Below, in pieces: positions 52,280 through 61,326 of a stretch of DNA of 64,000 nucleotides. The translations under genes were made by a program, and so were the position numbers. The notes under the pieces are model-generated. The model had not been told where the DNA came from, made no database searches, and saw nothing but the letters and a program-made list of their open reading frames with translations. Within the stretch, counting starts at the first letter, position 1. The number at the start of each line of letters is the position of its first letter. Source of the stretch: Larkinella sp049445795 (lineage in GTDB: Bacteria; Bacteroidota; Bacteroidia; Cytophagales; Spirosomataceae); the NCBI RefSeq assembly GCF_049445795.1, contig NZ_JBMSDT010000003.1:490269-554268 (forward strand), written 5' to 3'.

Positions 52280-53446
52280 ATGGCACAATTTTACTGGAAA
52301 ACCGCTGTATTCATTGGCATCACCGCCGGACTGATCTGGGCCTGTTCAAGCGGCTCGGACTCGCCCGACCCCGATCCCGGCACCAATCCGAATCCCACCA
52401 ATCCGGTCGGAACCGATCGCAAGGCGATGCTAACGCACCTGGCTGACAACATCATTTTGCCCAGCTACGCGAATTTCAAGACGAAGTTCGACCTGATGCT
52501 GACGAAATCGGACGCCTTTGTGGCCAAGCCCGACCAAACCACGCTGACCGAATTCCGGCAAGCTTGGGCCGATGCCTATACCGAGTGGCAGAAGGTCGAG
52601 CTGTTCGATGTTGGCCCCGCCGAGTCGCACACGCTGCGGTATTTTTTCAACATTTATCCGGCCAATACCACCGGGATTGAAGACAACATTAAAGCGACCT
52701 CCGTCACGCTGGATTTACCCTCGGCTTATCCCCGGCAGGGTTTTCCGGCGATCGACTACCTGATCAACGGTCTGGCTGCGACCGACGATGCGATTATTCA
52801 ACGCTACACCACGGCGGCCGACGCGGCCAAGCGGATTGCGTACCTGAAGCTGATCACGAACCAGATGAAGACGGTTTTCACGACGGTGCTGACCGAATGG
52901 ACAACGGGCGGTTACCGCGACCGGTTTGTGAACAGTACGGGCATCGACGCCAGCAGTTCGCTGTCGAAACTCGTCAACGGCTACGTGCTGCACTACGAGC
53001 GGTACATCCGTTCGGGCAAGTTCGGCATTCCGTCGGGCGCGATGACCAACGGCACCACCGCCCCCGACAAAGTAGAGGCTTTTTACAAAAAAGACCTGTC
53101 GCTGACGCTGGCGAAAACCGCCCACCAGGCTGCTATCGATTTCTTCAACGGCAAAGACGTAAAAACCGGGCAAGAGGGACCCGGCCTGAAAAGCTACCTG
53201 AACGCCCTCGGCGCGAAGGATAGCCAGACCGGCAAGTCACTGACGGAGGTGATCAACGCCCAGTTTGAGTCAACCAACGCAAAGTTGAATGCGCTGAAAA
53301 CCAGTCTGTACGACGAGGTCAAAACAAACAACGCGGCCGTGCTGGCAGTCTACACCGAAATGCAGAAAGCCGTGCGGATGCTGAAAGTGGACATGACCTC
53401 GGCGATGAGCATTACGATTTCCTACGTCGACACGGATGGCGATTGA
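52280..53446 (+). CDS. Imelysin-family lipoprotein
   Basis: A 388-residue lipoprotein (signal ends GLIWACSSGS, Cys near 22), followed by an Asp/Pro/Asn-rich linker. The imelysin-like helical bundle includes RQAWADAYTEWQKVELFDVG and GFPAIDYLINGL. The metal-binding GxHxxE motif of catalytic imelysins is replaced by GFPAID, so peptidase activity is unlikely; related proteins bind iron or act in iron uptake. Its TGA shares a base with the start codon of the following gene. Confidence 0.88.
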   Translation: MAQFYWKTAVFIGITAGLIWACSSGSDSPDPDPGTNPNPTNPVGTDRKAMLTHLADNIILPSYANFKTKFDLMLTKSDAFVAKPDQTTLTEFRQAWADAYTEWQKVELFDVGPAESHTLRYFFNIYPANTTGIEDNIKATSVTLDLPSAYPRQGFPAIDYLINGLAATDDAIIQRYTTAADAAKRIAYLKLITNQMKTVFTTVLTEWTTGGYRDRFVNSTGIDASSSLSKLVNGYVLHYERYIRSGKFGIPSGAMTNGTTAPDKVEAFYKKDLSLTLAKTAHQAAIDFFNGKDVKTGQEGPGLKSYLNALGAKDSQTGKSLTEVINAQFESTNAKLNALKTSLYDEVKTNNAAVLAVYTEMQKAVRMLKVDMTSAMSITISYVDTDGD

Positions 53447-54795
53447 TGCGGACGTATTTTCGGACATACACGTCGGCGGCTCCCCTGGCGGTTTTTCGGC
53501 TGGCGTTTGGGCTGATGCTTTTCGGCAGTGTAGTTCGGTTCTGGTCGAAAGGCTGGATTGACGAGCTTTACATCAAACCCTCGTTTTTCTTTTCGTATTA
53601 CGGTTTTGAATTCGTCAAACCGCTGGGCAACTACACCTATCTGCTGTTTGTTACCTGCGGTTTGAGTGCGTTCCTGGTGGCGCTCGGCTGGTTCTACCGG
53701 CTGGCGTCGGTGGGCTTGTTTCTGAGCTTTACGTACATCGAGCTGATGGACAAAAGTACCTACCTGAATCACTACTATTTTGTGAGTCTGGTGGCTTTTC
53801 TGCTCATTTTCCTGCCCGCCAACGCCTGTTTTTCGGTCGACGCGGCCCAAAACCGTCGGATGTTGCACGACCAGGTGCCCCGCTGGACGATCGATAGTTT
53901 ACGCTTGCTGATGACCATTGTGTACTTCTACGCCGGATTGGCTAAAATCAATTCCGACTGGCTGCTCGAAGCGCAACCGCTCCGGATCTGGCTGCCGGGT
54001 CGCAACGATCTGCCTATCATCGGTTTTCTGTTCAACTACCGCGAAACGGCGTTTGCGTTCAGTTGGCTGGGTCTGTTGTATGACCTGAGCATTCCGTTTT
54101 TGTTACTCAATCGCTTCACGCGGCCGTACGCGTACGTCGCCGTGGTGATTTTCCACGTCCTGACGGCGGTCTTGTTTCCGATCGGGATGTTTCCGTACAT
54201 CATGATCGTGGCGGCTCTCGTCTTTTTCCCGGCCGGTTTTCACCAGCGACTGCTGGCGGGTCTCAGCCGCTTGCTGCGCCTTCCGGATAACCTATTAGAA
54301 GGTAGCAAGATATTACTTTACAGGAGATCGCAGCACCGGTTTCTGGTATCAATTTTCATCATTTTTTTCATCCTGCAAATCCTGGTCCCGTTTCGTTACC
54401 TGCTCTATCCCAACGAGTTATTCTGGTCGGAAGAGGGCTACCGGTTTTCGTGGCGCGTGATGCTGATGGAAAAAATGGGCTATGTGCAATTTAAAGTGAC
54501 GGACGACGCGGGTCGGCAGGTGATCGTCAACAACGAAAAACACCTGACGCGCTTGCAGGAAAAAATGATGGCAACGCAACCGGATATGCTGGTTCAGTTC
54601 GCGAATTACCTCCGGGATTATTACGTCCGGCAGGGTTTCCAAAACCCGAAAGTGTACGCCGATACCTACGTCAGCCTGAACGGGCGGCTGGGAAAACCGT
54701 ACATCGATCCGACGATCAATCTGGCGCAGGAAACCGACTCGTTCCGGCCTAAACAGTGGATTTTACCGTTTGACGATGACATTAAAGGGTTATAG
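53446..54795 (+). CDS. HTTM / vitamin-K-dependent carboxylase-like membrane protein
   Basis: A 449-residue polytopic protein with roughly eight membrane helices. Two blocks match gamma-glutamyl carboxylase (GGCX): YLNHYYFVSLVAFLLIFLPA followed by NACFSVDA, and YFYAGLAKINSDWLLE, with Lys167 at the position of the GGCX active-site base. It ends in a soluble domain with QFKVTDDAGRQVIVNN. Family members in bacteria are called HTTM; the substrate is unknown. It overlaps the imelysin-like gene by one base and precedes the TonB receptor gene, so it probably acts with them in envelope iron handling. Confidence 0.85.
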   Translation: MRTYFRTYTSAAPLAVFRLAFGLMLFGSVVRFWSKGWIDELYIKPSFFFSYYGFEFVKPLGNYTYLLFVTCGLSAFLVALGWFYRLASVGLFLSFTYIELMDKSTYLNHYYFVSLVAFLLIFLPANACFSVDAAQNRRMLHDQVPRWTIDSLRLLMTIVYFYAGLAKINSDWLLEAQPLRIWLPGRNDLPIIGFLFNYRETAFAFSWLGLLYDLSIPFLLLNRFTRPYAYVAVVIFHVLTAVLFPIGMFPYIMIVAALVFFPAGFHQRLLAGLSRLLRLPDNLLEGSKILLYRRSQHRFLVSIFIIFFILQILVPFRYLLYPNELFWSEEGYRFSWRVMLMEKMGYVQFKVTDDAGRQVIVNNEKHLTRLQEKMMATQPDMLVQFANYLRDYYVRQGFQNPKVYADTYVSLNGRLGKPYIDPTINLAQETDSFRPKQWILPFDDDIKGL

Positions 54796-54796
54796 A

Positions 54797-54885
54797 TTCA
54801 CCGCCCCTAAATCCCCTAAAGGGGACTTTTTGCATCCGGACTCTTCTGTGTCCAAGTCCCCTTTAGGGGATTTAGGGGCGGTGAA
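54797..54885. repeat. Perfect 32-bp-arm inverted repeat over the TonB receptor start codon
   Basis: The left arm (54797-54828) and right arm (54854-54885) are perfect reverse complements with a 25-base loop. Each arm carries the nested palindrome TCCCCTAAAGGGGA or its complement. The right arm includes the GTG chosen as start codon of the receptor (54881). It is the same sequence class as the element at 26793. Translated, its arms give peptides such as KSPKGD and SPLGDLG. Confidence 0.9.
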
Positions 54886-57301
54886 GTATCTAGTTTCTTG
54901 TATCCTGCTTTGTCTTTTTTCCTATTCCGGCTTTGCCCAGCACACCTTGCAAGGCATTGTTCGGGAAAAAGAAAGCAGCGCACCCATCGATGGGTGCAGC
55001 GTGTACCTGAAAGGCTCCCGGACCATTTTCACCACCGACAGCCTGGGGCGGTTTATGATCCCAAACCTGAAAACCGGGACATATCAGCTCCAGTTTTTCT
55101 CGCTGAACCACAAACCGCTGAAGACGGAAGTTACCGTAGATTCAGGAACCGCATTGCTGGAATTTACGCTCGAAAATACCGAAAAGACGCTCAGCGAAGT
55201 CACCGTGACGGCCCCGCAGGGCAGTTTCGGCCAGACGCGGCTGCGCGAAGTGGAAGGCACGGCCATTTTTGCGGCTAAAAAATCGGAGGTGATTTTACCC
55301 GAAAACCTGGTCGCTAATTTGGCCACCAACAACGCCCGGCAGGTCTACGCGCGCGTCGCCGGGCTGAACATCTGGGAGAACGACGGGGGCGGTTTGCAAT
55401 TGAGCATCGGCGGGCGGGGCCTCGACCCCAACCGGACTTCCAATTTTAATGTTCGACAAAACGGCTACGACATCAGCGCCGATGCGCTGGGCTATCCCGA
55501 AAGTTATTACACCCCGCCGACGGAGGCCCTGAAACGCATCAAGATTGTGCGCGGGGCGGCCTCGCTGCAATACGGAACGCAGTTTGGTGGTTTGTTGAAT
55601 TTCGAAATGCGTCAGCCCGTCACCGATCGGACGTTTGAAGTAACTTCAAGGCAAACCGTGGGTTCGTTCGGCTTTTTCAATTCGTTCAACAGCGTGAGCG
55701 GCACGGCCAAAAAGCTGAGTTATTACGCCTTTTTCCAGTACAAAAAAGCGGACGGCTGGCGGCCCAATTCGCATTTTGACAGCAAAACCGCCTATGCCGA
55801 CATTCATTATCAACTGACCGATGAGGCCAAAATCGGGCTGGAAGTGACGCACATGGATTACCTGGCGCAGCAACCGGGCGGTTTGAGCGACGAGATGTTC
55901 CGGGCCAATCCGCGTCAGTCGAACCGCGAACGCAACTGGTTTAAGGTGGATTGGAACCTGTTCAATGTGCATTACGACTGGAAACTGAACGCCCGCTCGG
56001 AGATTAATCTGATTAGTTTTGGCGTTATTGCATCACGCTATTCGCTCGGTTTTCGGCCCAACCGCGTGGCGACGGTCGACAATGAAGCCATCGAGCGCGA
56101 CCTGATTGCCGGGAATTTCCGGAACTGGGGGTTTGAAGGACGGTTTCTGAATCGCTACAAACTGGGCCGGAAAGACGGCGTTTTCCTGGTTGGCACCCGG
56201 TTTTACCACGGCTTCAACCACAGCCAGCAGGGTATCGGACCAACGGGCAAAGGAGCGGATTTTACGTTTGTCGAACCCGATCAACTGATGTCGTCCGACT
56301 ACCGGTTTCCGAACCGGAACGTGTCGCTGTTTGCCGAGAATGTACTGTTTCTCAGTTCCAAGTTTTCCGTAACGCCCGGTTTGCGGTACGAATACATCCG
56401 CACGACTGCCGACGGTTTTTACGGTAACATCGTCCGCGACCTGGCCGGTAACATCATCACAATCACCAAAACCAACGAGAAACGCGTCAATCCGCGCGGT
56501 TTTGTGATTGCCGGTTTAGGCCTGAGTTACAAACCGTCGGCGTCCGTGGAATTTTACGGCAATATTTCGCAGAACTACCGGTCGATCACGTTCAGTGACA
56601 TGCGGATTGCGAACCCCTCGGCGGTGATCGACCCCAATTTGCAGGACGAACGCGGTTTTTCCGCCGATCTGGGTGTGCGGGGCGAGAAAAACCAGGTGCT
56701 GAATTACGACCTGAGCCTGTTTGCGCTCAACTACGGAAACCGCATCGGCGAAGTACAGTTTTACGACGAAAACGACCGCGTTTTGCGCAAGCGAGCGAAC
56801 GTGGGCCGGGCGTTGATCCTCGGGCTGGAGTCGTACGGCGAAGCGGAACTGCTGCGCTTGTGGCAACCGTCTTCCGATCGCTGGTCGTGGTCGATTTTTG
56901 GCAATATGGCGCTGATTCGCTCGGAATACGTGAAGAGCCAGATTCCGGGTGTGCAGGGCAACGAAGTCGAGTTTGCTCCGGCGGTTAACCTGAAGTCGGG
57001 GATGCGCGGGGGCTACCGCAACCTGAAGGCATCGTTCCAGTTTACGTACCTGACGGATCAGTTTTCCGACGCTACCAATGCCATTGATGGCGGTTTTTCG
57101 GCGGTCGTTGGCCGGATTCCGGCGTACCACATCCTGGATTTTTCGCTGTCGTGGAATTACCGCTGGCTGAAACTGGAAGGCAGCGTCAACAACCTGGCGA
57201 ACGAATTTTACTACACGCGCCGGGCCACGGGCTACCCTGGTCCCGGTATCTTGCCCTCCGACGGCCGGGCTTTCTTTTTGACGGTGGGGGTGAAGTGGTG
57301 A
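54881..57301 (+). CDS. TonB-dependent receptor (FecA-like)
   Basis: Outer-membrane importer of 806 residues, probably for an iron chelate. The signal peptide is MKYLVSCILLCLFSYSGFAQ with start GTG at 54881. A carboxypeptidase-D-like domain follows (LQGIVREKESSAPIDGCSVY), then the plug (RVAGLNIWENDGGGLQLSIG and the following GRGLDPNRTSNF) and the barrel to the C-terminal aromatic VGVKW. The plug resembles ferric citrate receptor FecA. The frame is open to 54770, but those 37 codons are only the hairpin read through, so they are left out. Last gene of the four-gene operon. Confidence 0.9.
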   Translation: MKYLVSCILLCLFSYSGFAQHTLQGIVREKESSAPIDGCSVYLKGSRTIFTTDSLGRFMIPNLKTGTYQLQFFSLNHKPLKTEVTVDSGTALLEFTLENTEKTLSEVTVTAPQGSFGQTRLREVEGTAIFAAKKSEVILPENLVANLATNNARQVYARVAGLNIWENDGGGLQLSIGGRGLDPNRTSNFNVRQNGYDISADALGYPESYYTPPTEALKRIKIVRGAASLQYGTQFGGLLNFEMRQPVTDRTFEVTSRQTVGSFGFFNSFNSVSGTAKKLSYYAFFQYKKADGWRPNSHFDSKTAYADIHYQLTDEAKIGLEVTHMDYLAQQPGGLSDEMFRANPRQSNRERNWFKVDWNLFNVHYDWKLNARSEINLISFGVIASRYSLGFRPNRVATVDNEAIERDLIAGNFRNWGFEGRFLNRYKLGRKDGVFLVGTRFYHGFNHSQQGIGPTGKGADFTFVEPDQLMSSDYRFPNRNVSLFAENVLFLSSKFSVTPGLRYEYIRTTADGFYGNIVRDLAGNIITITKTNEKRVNPRGFVIAGLGLSYKPSASVEFYGNISQNYRSITFSDMRIANPSAVIDPNLQDERGFSADLGVRGEKNQVLNYDLSLFALNYGNRIGEVQFYDENDRVLRKRANVGRALILGLESYGEAELLRLWQPSSDRWSWSIFGNMALIRSEYVKSQIPGVQGNEVEFAPAVNLKSGMRGGYRNLKASFQFTYLTDQFSDATNAIDGGFSAVVGRIPAYHILDFSLSWNYRWLKLEGSVNNLANEFYYTRRATGYPGPGILPSDGRAFFLTVGVKW

Positions 57302-57310
57302 ATTGTGGAT

Positions 57311-57337
57311 GGAACACGGATCAAGAATCCGTGTTCC
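57311..57337. repeat. Short copy of the GGAACACGGAT inverted repeat
   Basis: GGAACACGGAT (57311-57321) pairs perfectly with ATCCGTGTTCC (57327-57337) over a 5-base loop, between the convergent stops of the TonB receptor and the AhpD-like gene. It shares its word with elements at 44.9 and 63.5 kb and could end transcription on both sides. Confidence 0.8.
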
Positions 57338-57350
57338 TATCAATCCTCCA

Positions 57351-57791
57351 TTATTTCCCCGGTTCCAACTGCGTGGAAATGGCAATCCGGTTCCAGGCGT
57401 TGATGGTGACGATGGCCATAATCAATTGCGCCAGGTAGTTTTTGCCAAACGCTTTTTCGGCCTGTTGATAAACCGCATCCGTCACCCCCTGGGCGTGAAT
57501 CAGCGTGATTTGCTCGGTCAGCGCCAGAATGATTTTCTCTTCTTCCGTAAATAAATCGGTTTCTTTCCAGGCGTTGAGCAGGTAAATCCGCTGTTCGGTT
57601 TCGCCCGCTTTTCGGGCTTCCTGAGTATGCATATCAATGCAATACGCACAACCGTTGATTTGCGAGGCCCGAATTTTAATCAGGTTTTTATGAGCTTTCG
57701 TAATCTGGGCGGTTTGCAGATAACCCTCTAATCCGAACATGGCTTTATAGGCCTGTGGTTCAGTTATTTGGATGTTGATTCGCTTTTCCAT
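57351..57791 (-). CDS. AhpD-like carboxymuconolactone decarboxylase-family protein
   Basis: A 146-residue helical protein of the AhpD/CMD family. The redox motif is Cys48-x-x-Cys51 with His55 in NGCAYCIDMHTQEARK, as in peroxidase-type AhpD proteins. The C-terminal helix IMAIVTINAWNRIAIS is typical. It probably reduces peroxides with an unidentified partner. Met at 57791 is preferred to one nine codons earlier. Confidence 0.9.
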   Translation of the reverse strand: MEKRINIQITEPQAYKAMFGLEGYLQTAQITKAHKNLIKIRASQINGCAYCIDMHTQEARKAGETEQRIYLLNAWKETDLFTEEEKIILALTEQITLIHAQGVTDAVYQQAEKAFGKNYLAQLIMAIVTINAWNRIAISTQLEPGK

Positions 57792-58190
57792 TGTCTCGTG
57801 GTTTATTTGTCGAGACAAAGCTAGGTACCGGTTTTCGGGAAAAACTTAAACGGGTTTAAGAAGAGAAGAACTGTTTTGCGAAAATAGAGCAGACAGATGC
57901 AACGAGTCGTAAAAACTCACAAATACAACCTATATTTTTGCCTGATAAATAGCAGATTATTTGTCAAATAACTTTAAATTAGGACAATGATTTCGTGAAA
58001 AAATCCGGTTTCCGTAAAATATCTCATTTAAACATTGCGATTATTTACATAACCCTCCGGTTGGGTTAATGTCTGCTTATTGGCTCACTTTAAAACCGTT
58101 TACGGATAGGGATTCCACTGCAATTCTAGTGCTATTAGCGGTTTAATATCTTTTGCTCACTTTTCTTTTCACCTTATAATCAACGATCCG
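57792..58190. other. AT-rich non-coding region upstream of the T9SS repeat protein
   Basis: About 400 bases with no credible gene. A perfect -7 box TATTTTTG lies at 57933-57940, leaving a leader of about 250 bases; no -33 TTG is seen. I find no hairpin of note. Confidence 0.5.
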
Positions 58191-61100
58191 ATGTCGAAAT
58201 GTTTACGAGTAAGAAGCCTACTACCGGGCAGGCTTTGGAAAGGTTTATGGATTTTTCTATTCATTCAGGTATTTACTCATTTTGCAAAAGCCCAATCGCA
58301 GCCTGGTAAGCTATGGGATAAAACCTTTGGGGGAGAGGATAATGAATACTTAAACGATGTCCTGGCTACTTCAGATGGTGGGTATTTACTCGGTGGAACT
58401 TCGTGGTCGGACAAAGGTGCTGATAAAACGGAGAATTCAAGAGGCCCTGCTGGTTTCAGGGGAGAAACCGACATTTGGCTAGTCAAAGTAAAGGCCGATG
58501 GCACCAAACAGTGGGATAAAACGATTGGTAGCAACCCGAGTGAATCACTTACTTCCCTGGTGGCGACGGCGGATGGCGGTTACTTACTGGGTGGATCGGC
58601 CAATACCTCTATTTACGAACATGTAGGCGACAAAACTGCGACTGGAAAAGGCGGGAGTGATTACTGGCTGGTCAAGATTAACGCAAATGGCGCGATTCAA
58701 TGGGATAAAACATTCGGGGGTGGATCGAATGACGTCCTCGTGTCGCTGTTGAAGACAGCTGATGGGGGCTACTTGTTGGCGGGGTATTCAGCTTCTTCCA
58801 CGGGTGACGATAAAACCGAAGCTTCAAAAGGAGGGACAGATTACTGGCTGGTTAAATTAAAGGCCGATGGGACCAGGCAATGGGATAAAACGTATGGAGG
58901 GCTTTACAGTGATCGACTTTCGGCCATCGTTGCGACGACCGATGGTGGGTATTTACTCGGCGGCTACTTTTCTACCGAGCAGACGCCAATCTCAGGTCTG
59001 AGTGAGTATTGGCTCACCAAACTGGATGCCAATGGCGCAAAACAGTGGGATAAAAAAGTTGGCGAAAACCCGAATTCGATGGCGACGAAACTATTGGTAG
59101 CCAATGACGGCGGTTATTTATTAGGGTGGACGTCAGGCCTTAATCCTGACGGGGGGCAAACGGAACCTTCAAAGGGGGGCTATGATTTCTGGCTTTTCAA
59201 ATTCGGTAGTGATGGCACCAAACAATGGGATAAAATATATGGGGGAAGTAAAAATGATAATTTATACATCCTGACGACTACCGCTGACAAAGGGTATCTG
59301 CTCGGAGGGGTATCCGTTTCAGGGATAAGCCATGACAAGACGGAGGATTCCTACCGGAATAGCTTCGACTACTGGATCGTTAAGATTGATGAGAAGGGAG
59401 CCAGGCAGTGGGACAAAAGGTTTGGCGGGGTGTACAACGATGCGTTGACCAACATTGTGCCAACGCAGGATGGAAATTATTTACTGGGAGGATATTCGAG
59501 TTCAGTATTGAGTGGTGATAAAACAGAAGATAACAGAGGAATAGACCACGATTACTGGATTCTAAAAGCTAAATCAAATGATTGCGCTTTTCCCGTCAGT
59601 ATACAAACTACTTCGGATGGGTTGAGCTGTACGAATCAATCCGTGACACTGACCGCCAAAAACGCTGGCCCGGCGCAGTCTTATCGCTGGAGCACCGGTG
59701 CGACCACGGCAACGATCCTCGTTTCGACAGCGGGAAGCTACTGGGTTCAGGGAACGGCGTCTAATGGCTGCATGACTCAGGCGACAAAGACGATTGGCGG
59801 CAGCACTACCGCCCCTTCCGTGCCCCAGTTATCTGCCAGTTCACTTTTGACTACGAACCAGCCAATTTCTGTAACGGCTGCCGGATGCTCAGGCCAACTC
59901 AACTGGACCGTGAAAGGCGGAACCGGGGTCGCCAATGGTCCTATCTACACCCTTTCTGCACCCGGGCAGTACACGGTAGCCGCTACCTGTACACTGAATA
60001 GCTGTACAAGTCCTTCTGCATCTTTAACGGTCAGGATTCAGCCTGCAGTCAGCCCCCTAAAGCTTGTGGCTCCCACTTATAATTGCCAGACCGGTGCCAT
60101 TACTTTCAACACCCAGGGTGGGAATGGATCGCTGATTGAATACATGGCCGCTGGGATTACCCGCTGGAGTTCCAGCCGAAACCATACCGTAGAGGCCGGT
60201 CTTCGACAGGATCCCAAAGTGCTTTTGCTTCAGGCCCGACAGAGTGGGGTACTGGTTAGCTATAACTTTGACCTGCCCGCAGCCTGTTCGCCATCCTCTC
60301 CCACCAATACACCGCCCCAACCACCCGCTCCACCACTCCTAATTTCTGCGCAGGTGGCCCAGGTGGATATACCGTTCTCAGGAACGTTGGTAACCTTCAC
60401 TGATAAAGAAACACCGTCCTCATTAACCTATACGCTGCGCGGGTTGCCCGGTGGCCTAAGTTTTAATCAAACAGGGCGGGTTATTAGTGGTAAGCCAACG
60501 CAGGCTGGTTCATTTGTGATTACCTACCGGGCCACTGATGCACAGGGAGCTTCCAACAGCATCGATTTCATCCTCACGGTCAACTCCGCATCCCCGACTC
60601 CCGTAACGGGCAACTTCGATGGTTATCTGGATAAAGTTGAATGCGGAACCATCCGTGGTTGGGCCTGGGATCGCAACAAGCCCAATACACCGGTTACTAT
60701 CGAGTTCTATACAGGAAATACAGTCTGGGGGAGTGCAGAAGCCACTATCTACCGGGATGACCTGAAGAATGCGGGAAAAGGCAACGGGGCTCACGCATAC
60801 AGCTTTGAGGTGCCCAATACGTTGAAAGACGGCACACCGCGAATCATCTACGCCCGGGTTCAGGGGTCAAGCTATGAGCTAAAGTGGTCGGGAAAGCCTT
60901 TGCATTGTCCGTCATCAGTCCGTTTGCCTTTTAATAGCCGGGAGTCAAATTCCGACTTAAGCGTCGTAGTACTAGGTAATCCGGTTACGAATGGAGAAGT
61001 TTTGGTTGAAATTAAAGGTGCTAAAGATCAGGTGATTACACTGACTCTTGTGGATACCGAGGGGCGAATTGTCAATCAAACTCAGGTAAAGATGACCCAA

Positions 61101-61211
61101 CATGAAGAACGGCACCGATTGTCTCTGAATCAAAAGCTATCAGGGTTCCTGTTGCTTCGGGCGAGCACCAAAAGCTTTTCAAAAACATTGAAATTGATTC
61201 ATGAAAATTAG
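58191..61211 (+). CDS. Large secreted repeat protein with T9SS C-terminal domain
   Basis: A 1006-residue protein exported by the type IX secretion system. After the signal peptide (to about 35) come about seven tandem repeats of roughly 55-65 residues, each with WDKTFGG, DGGYLLGG, DYWLVKL and DGTKQWDK blocks, likely a beta-propeller. Next comes a T-cell/Ig-like region (SYRWSTGATTATILVSTAGS), a putative Ig domain (LTYTLRGLPGGLSF), and a C-terminal type A sorting domain ending SKTLKLIHEN. The gene looks AT-richer than its neighbours. Ligand unknown; adhesion or glycan binding is the usual role. Confidence 0.88.
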   Translation: MSKCLRVRSLLPGRLWKGLWIFLFIQVFTHFAKAQSQPGKLWDKTFGGEDNEYLNDVLATSDGGYLLGGTSWSDKGADKTENSRGPAGFRGETDIWLVKVKADGTKQWDKTIGSNPSESLTSLVATADGGYLLGGSANTSIYEHVGDKTATGKGGSDYWLVKINANGAIQWDKTFGGGSNDVLVSLLKTADGGYLLAGYSASSTGDDKTEASKGGTDYWLVKLKADGTRQWDKTYGGLYSDRLSAIVATTDGGYLLGGYFSTEQTPISGLSEYWLTKLDANGAKQWDKKVGENPNSMATKLLVANDGGYLLGWTSGLNPDGGQTEPSKGGYDFWLFKFGSDGTKQWDKIYGGSKNDNLYILTTTADKGYLLGGVSVSGISHDKTEDSYRNSFDYWIVKIDEKGARQWDKRFGGVYNDALTNIVPTQDGNYLLGGYSSSVLSGDKTEDNRGIDHDYWILKAKSNDCAFPVSIQTTSDGLSCTNQSVTLTAKNAGPAQSYRWSTGATTATILVSTAGSYWVQGTASNGCMTQATKTIGGSTTAPSVPQLSASSLLTTNQPISVTAAGCSGQLNWTVKGGTGVANGPIYTLSAPGQYTVAATCTLNSCTSPSASLTVRIQPAVSPLKLVAPTYNCQTGAITFNTQGGNGSLIEYMAAGITRWSSSRNHTVEAGLRQDPKVLLLQARQSGVLVSYNFDLPAACSPSSPTNTPPQPPAPPLLISAQVAQVDIPFSGTLVTFTDKETPSSLTYTLRGLPGGLSFNQTGRVISGKPTQAGSFVITYRATDAQGASNSIDFILTVNSASPTPVTGNFDGYLDKVECGTIRGWAWDRNKPNTPVTIEFYTGNTVWGSAEATIYRDDLKNAGKGNGAHAYSFEVPNTLKDGTPRIIYARVQGSSYELKWSGKPLHCPSSVRLPFNSRESNSDLSVVVLGNPVTNGEVLVEIKGAKDQVITLTLVDTEGRIVNQTQVKMTQHEERHRLSLNQKLSGFLLLRASTKSFSKTLKLIHEN

Positions 61212-61239
61212 GTTCCTGGAAAACTTTCGATAAATCGAA

Positions 61240-61275
61240 ACAACTAGCCCCGGATAGTTAGGGGCTAGCTGTTTA
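61240..61275. terminator. Terminator between convergent genes
   Basis: ACAACTAGCCCC pairs with GGGGCTAGCTGT (one mismatch) over a 9-base loop, then TTT. A separate palindrome TTTCGAT-AA-ATCGAAA lies immediately before it (61225-61240). Confidence 0.7.
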
Positions 61276-61326
61276 AATTAAATGGCTTCAATCTTCCCGG
61301 TAGTCTATAGGCCGGTTTTAACCAGT

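Noticed and set aside
52280..53446. Active imelysin peptidase
   Set aside because: The metal motif GxHxxE is replaced by GFPAID, so only the fold is supported.
54770..54880. 37-residue N-terminal extension of the TonB receptor
   Set aside because: It is the translation of an inverted repeat, and a proper signal peptide begins right after it at the GTG.
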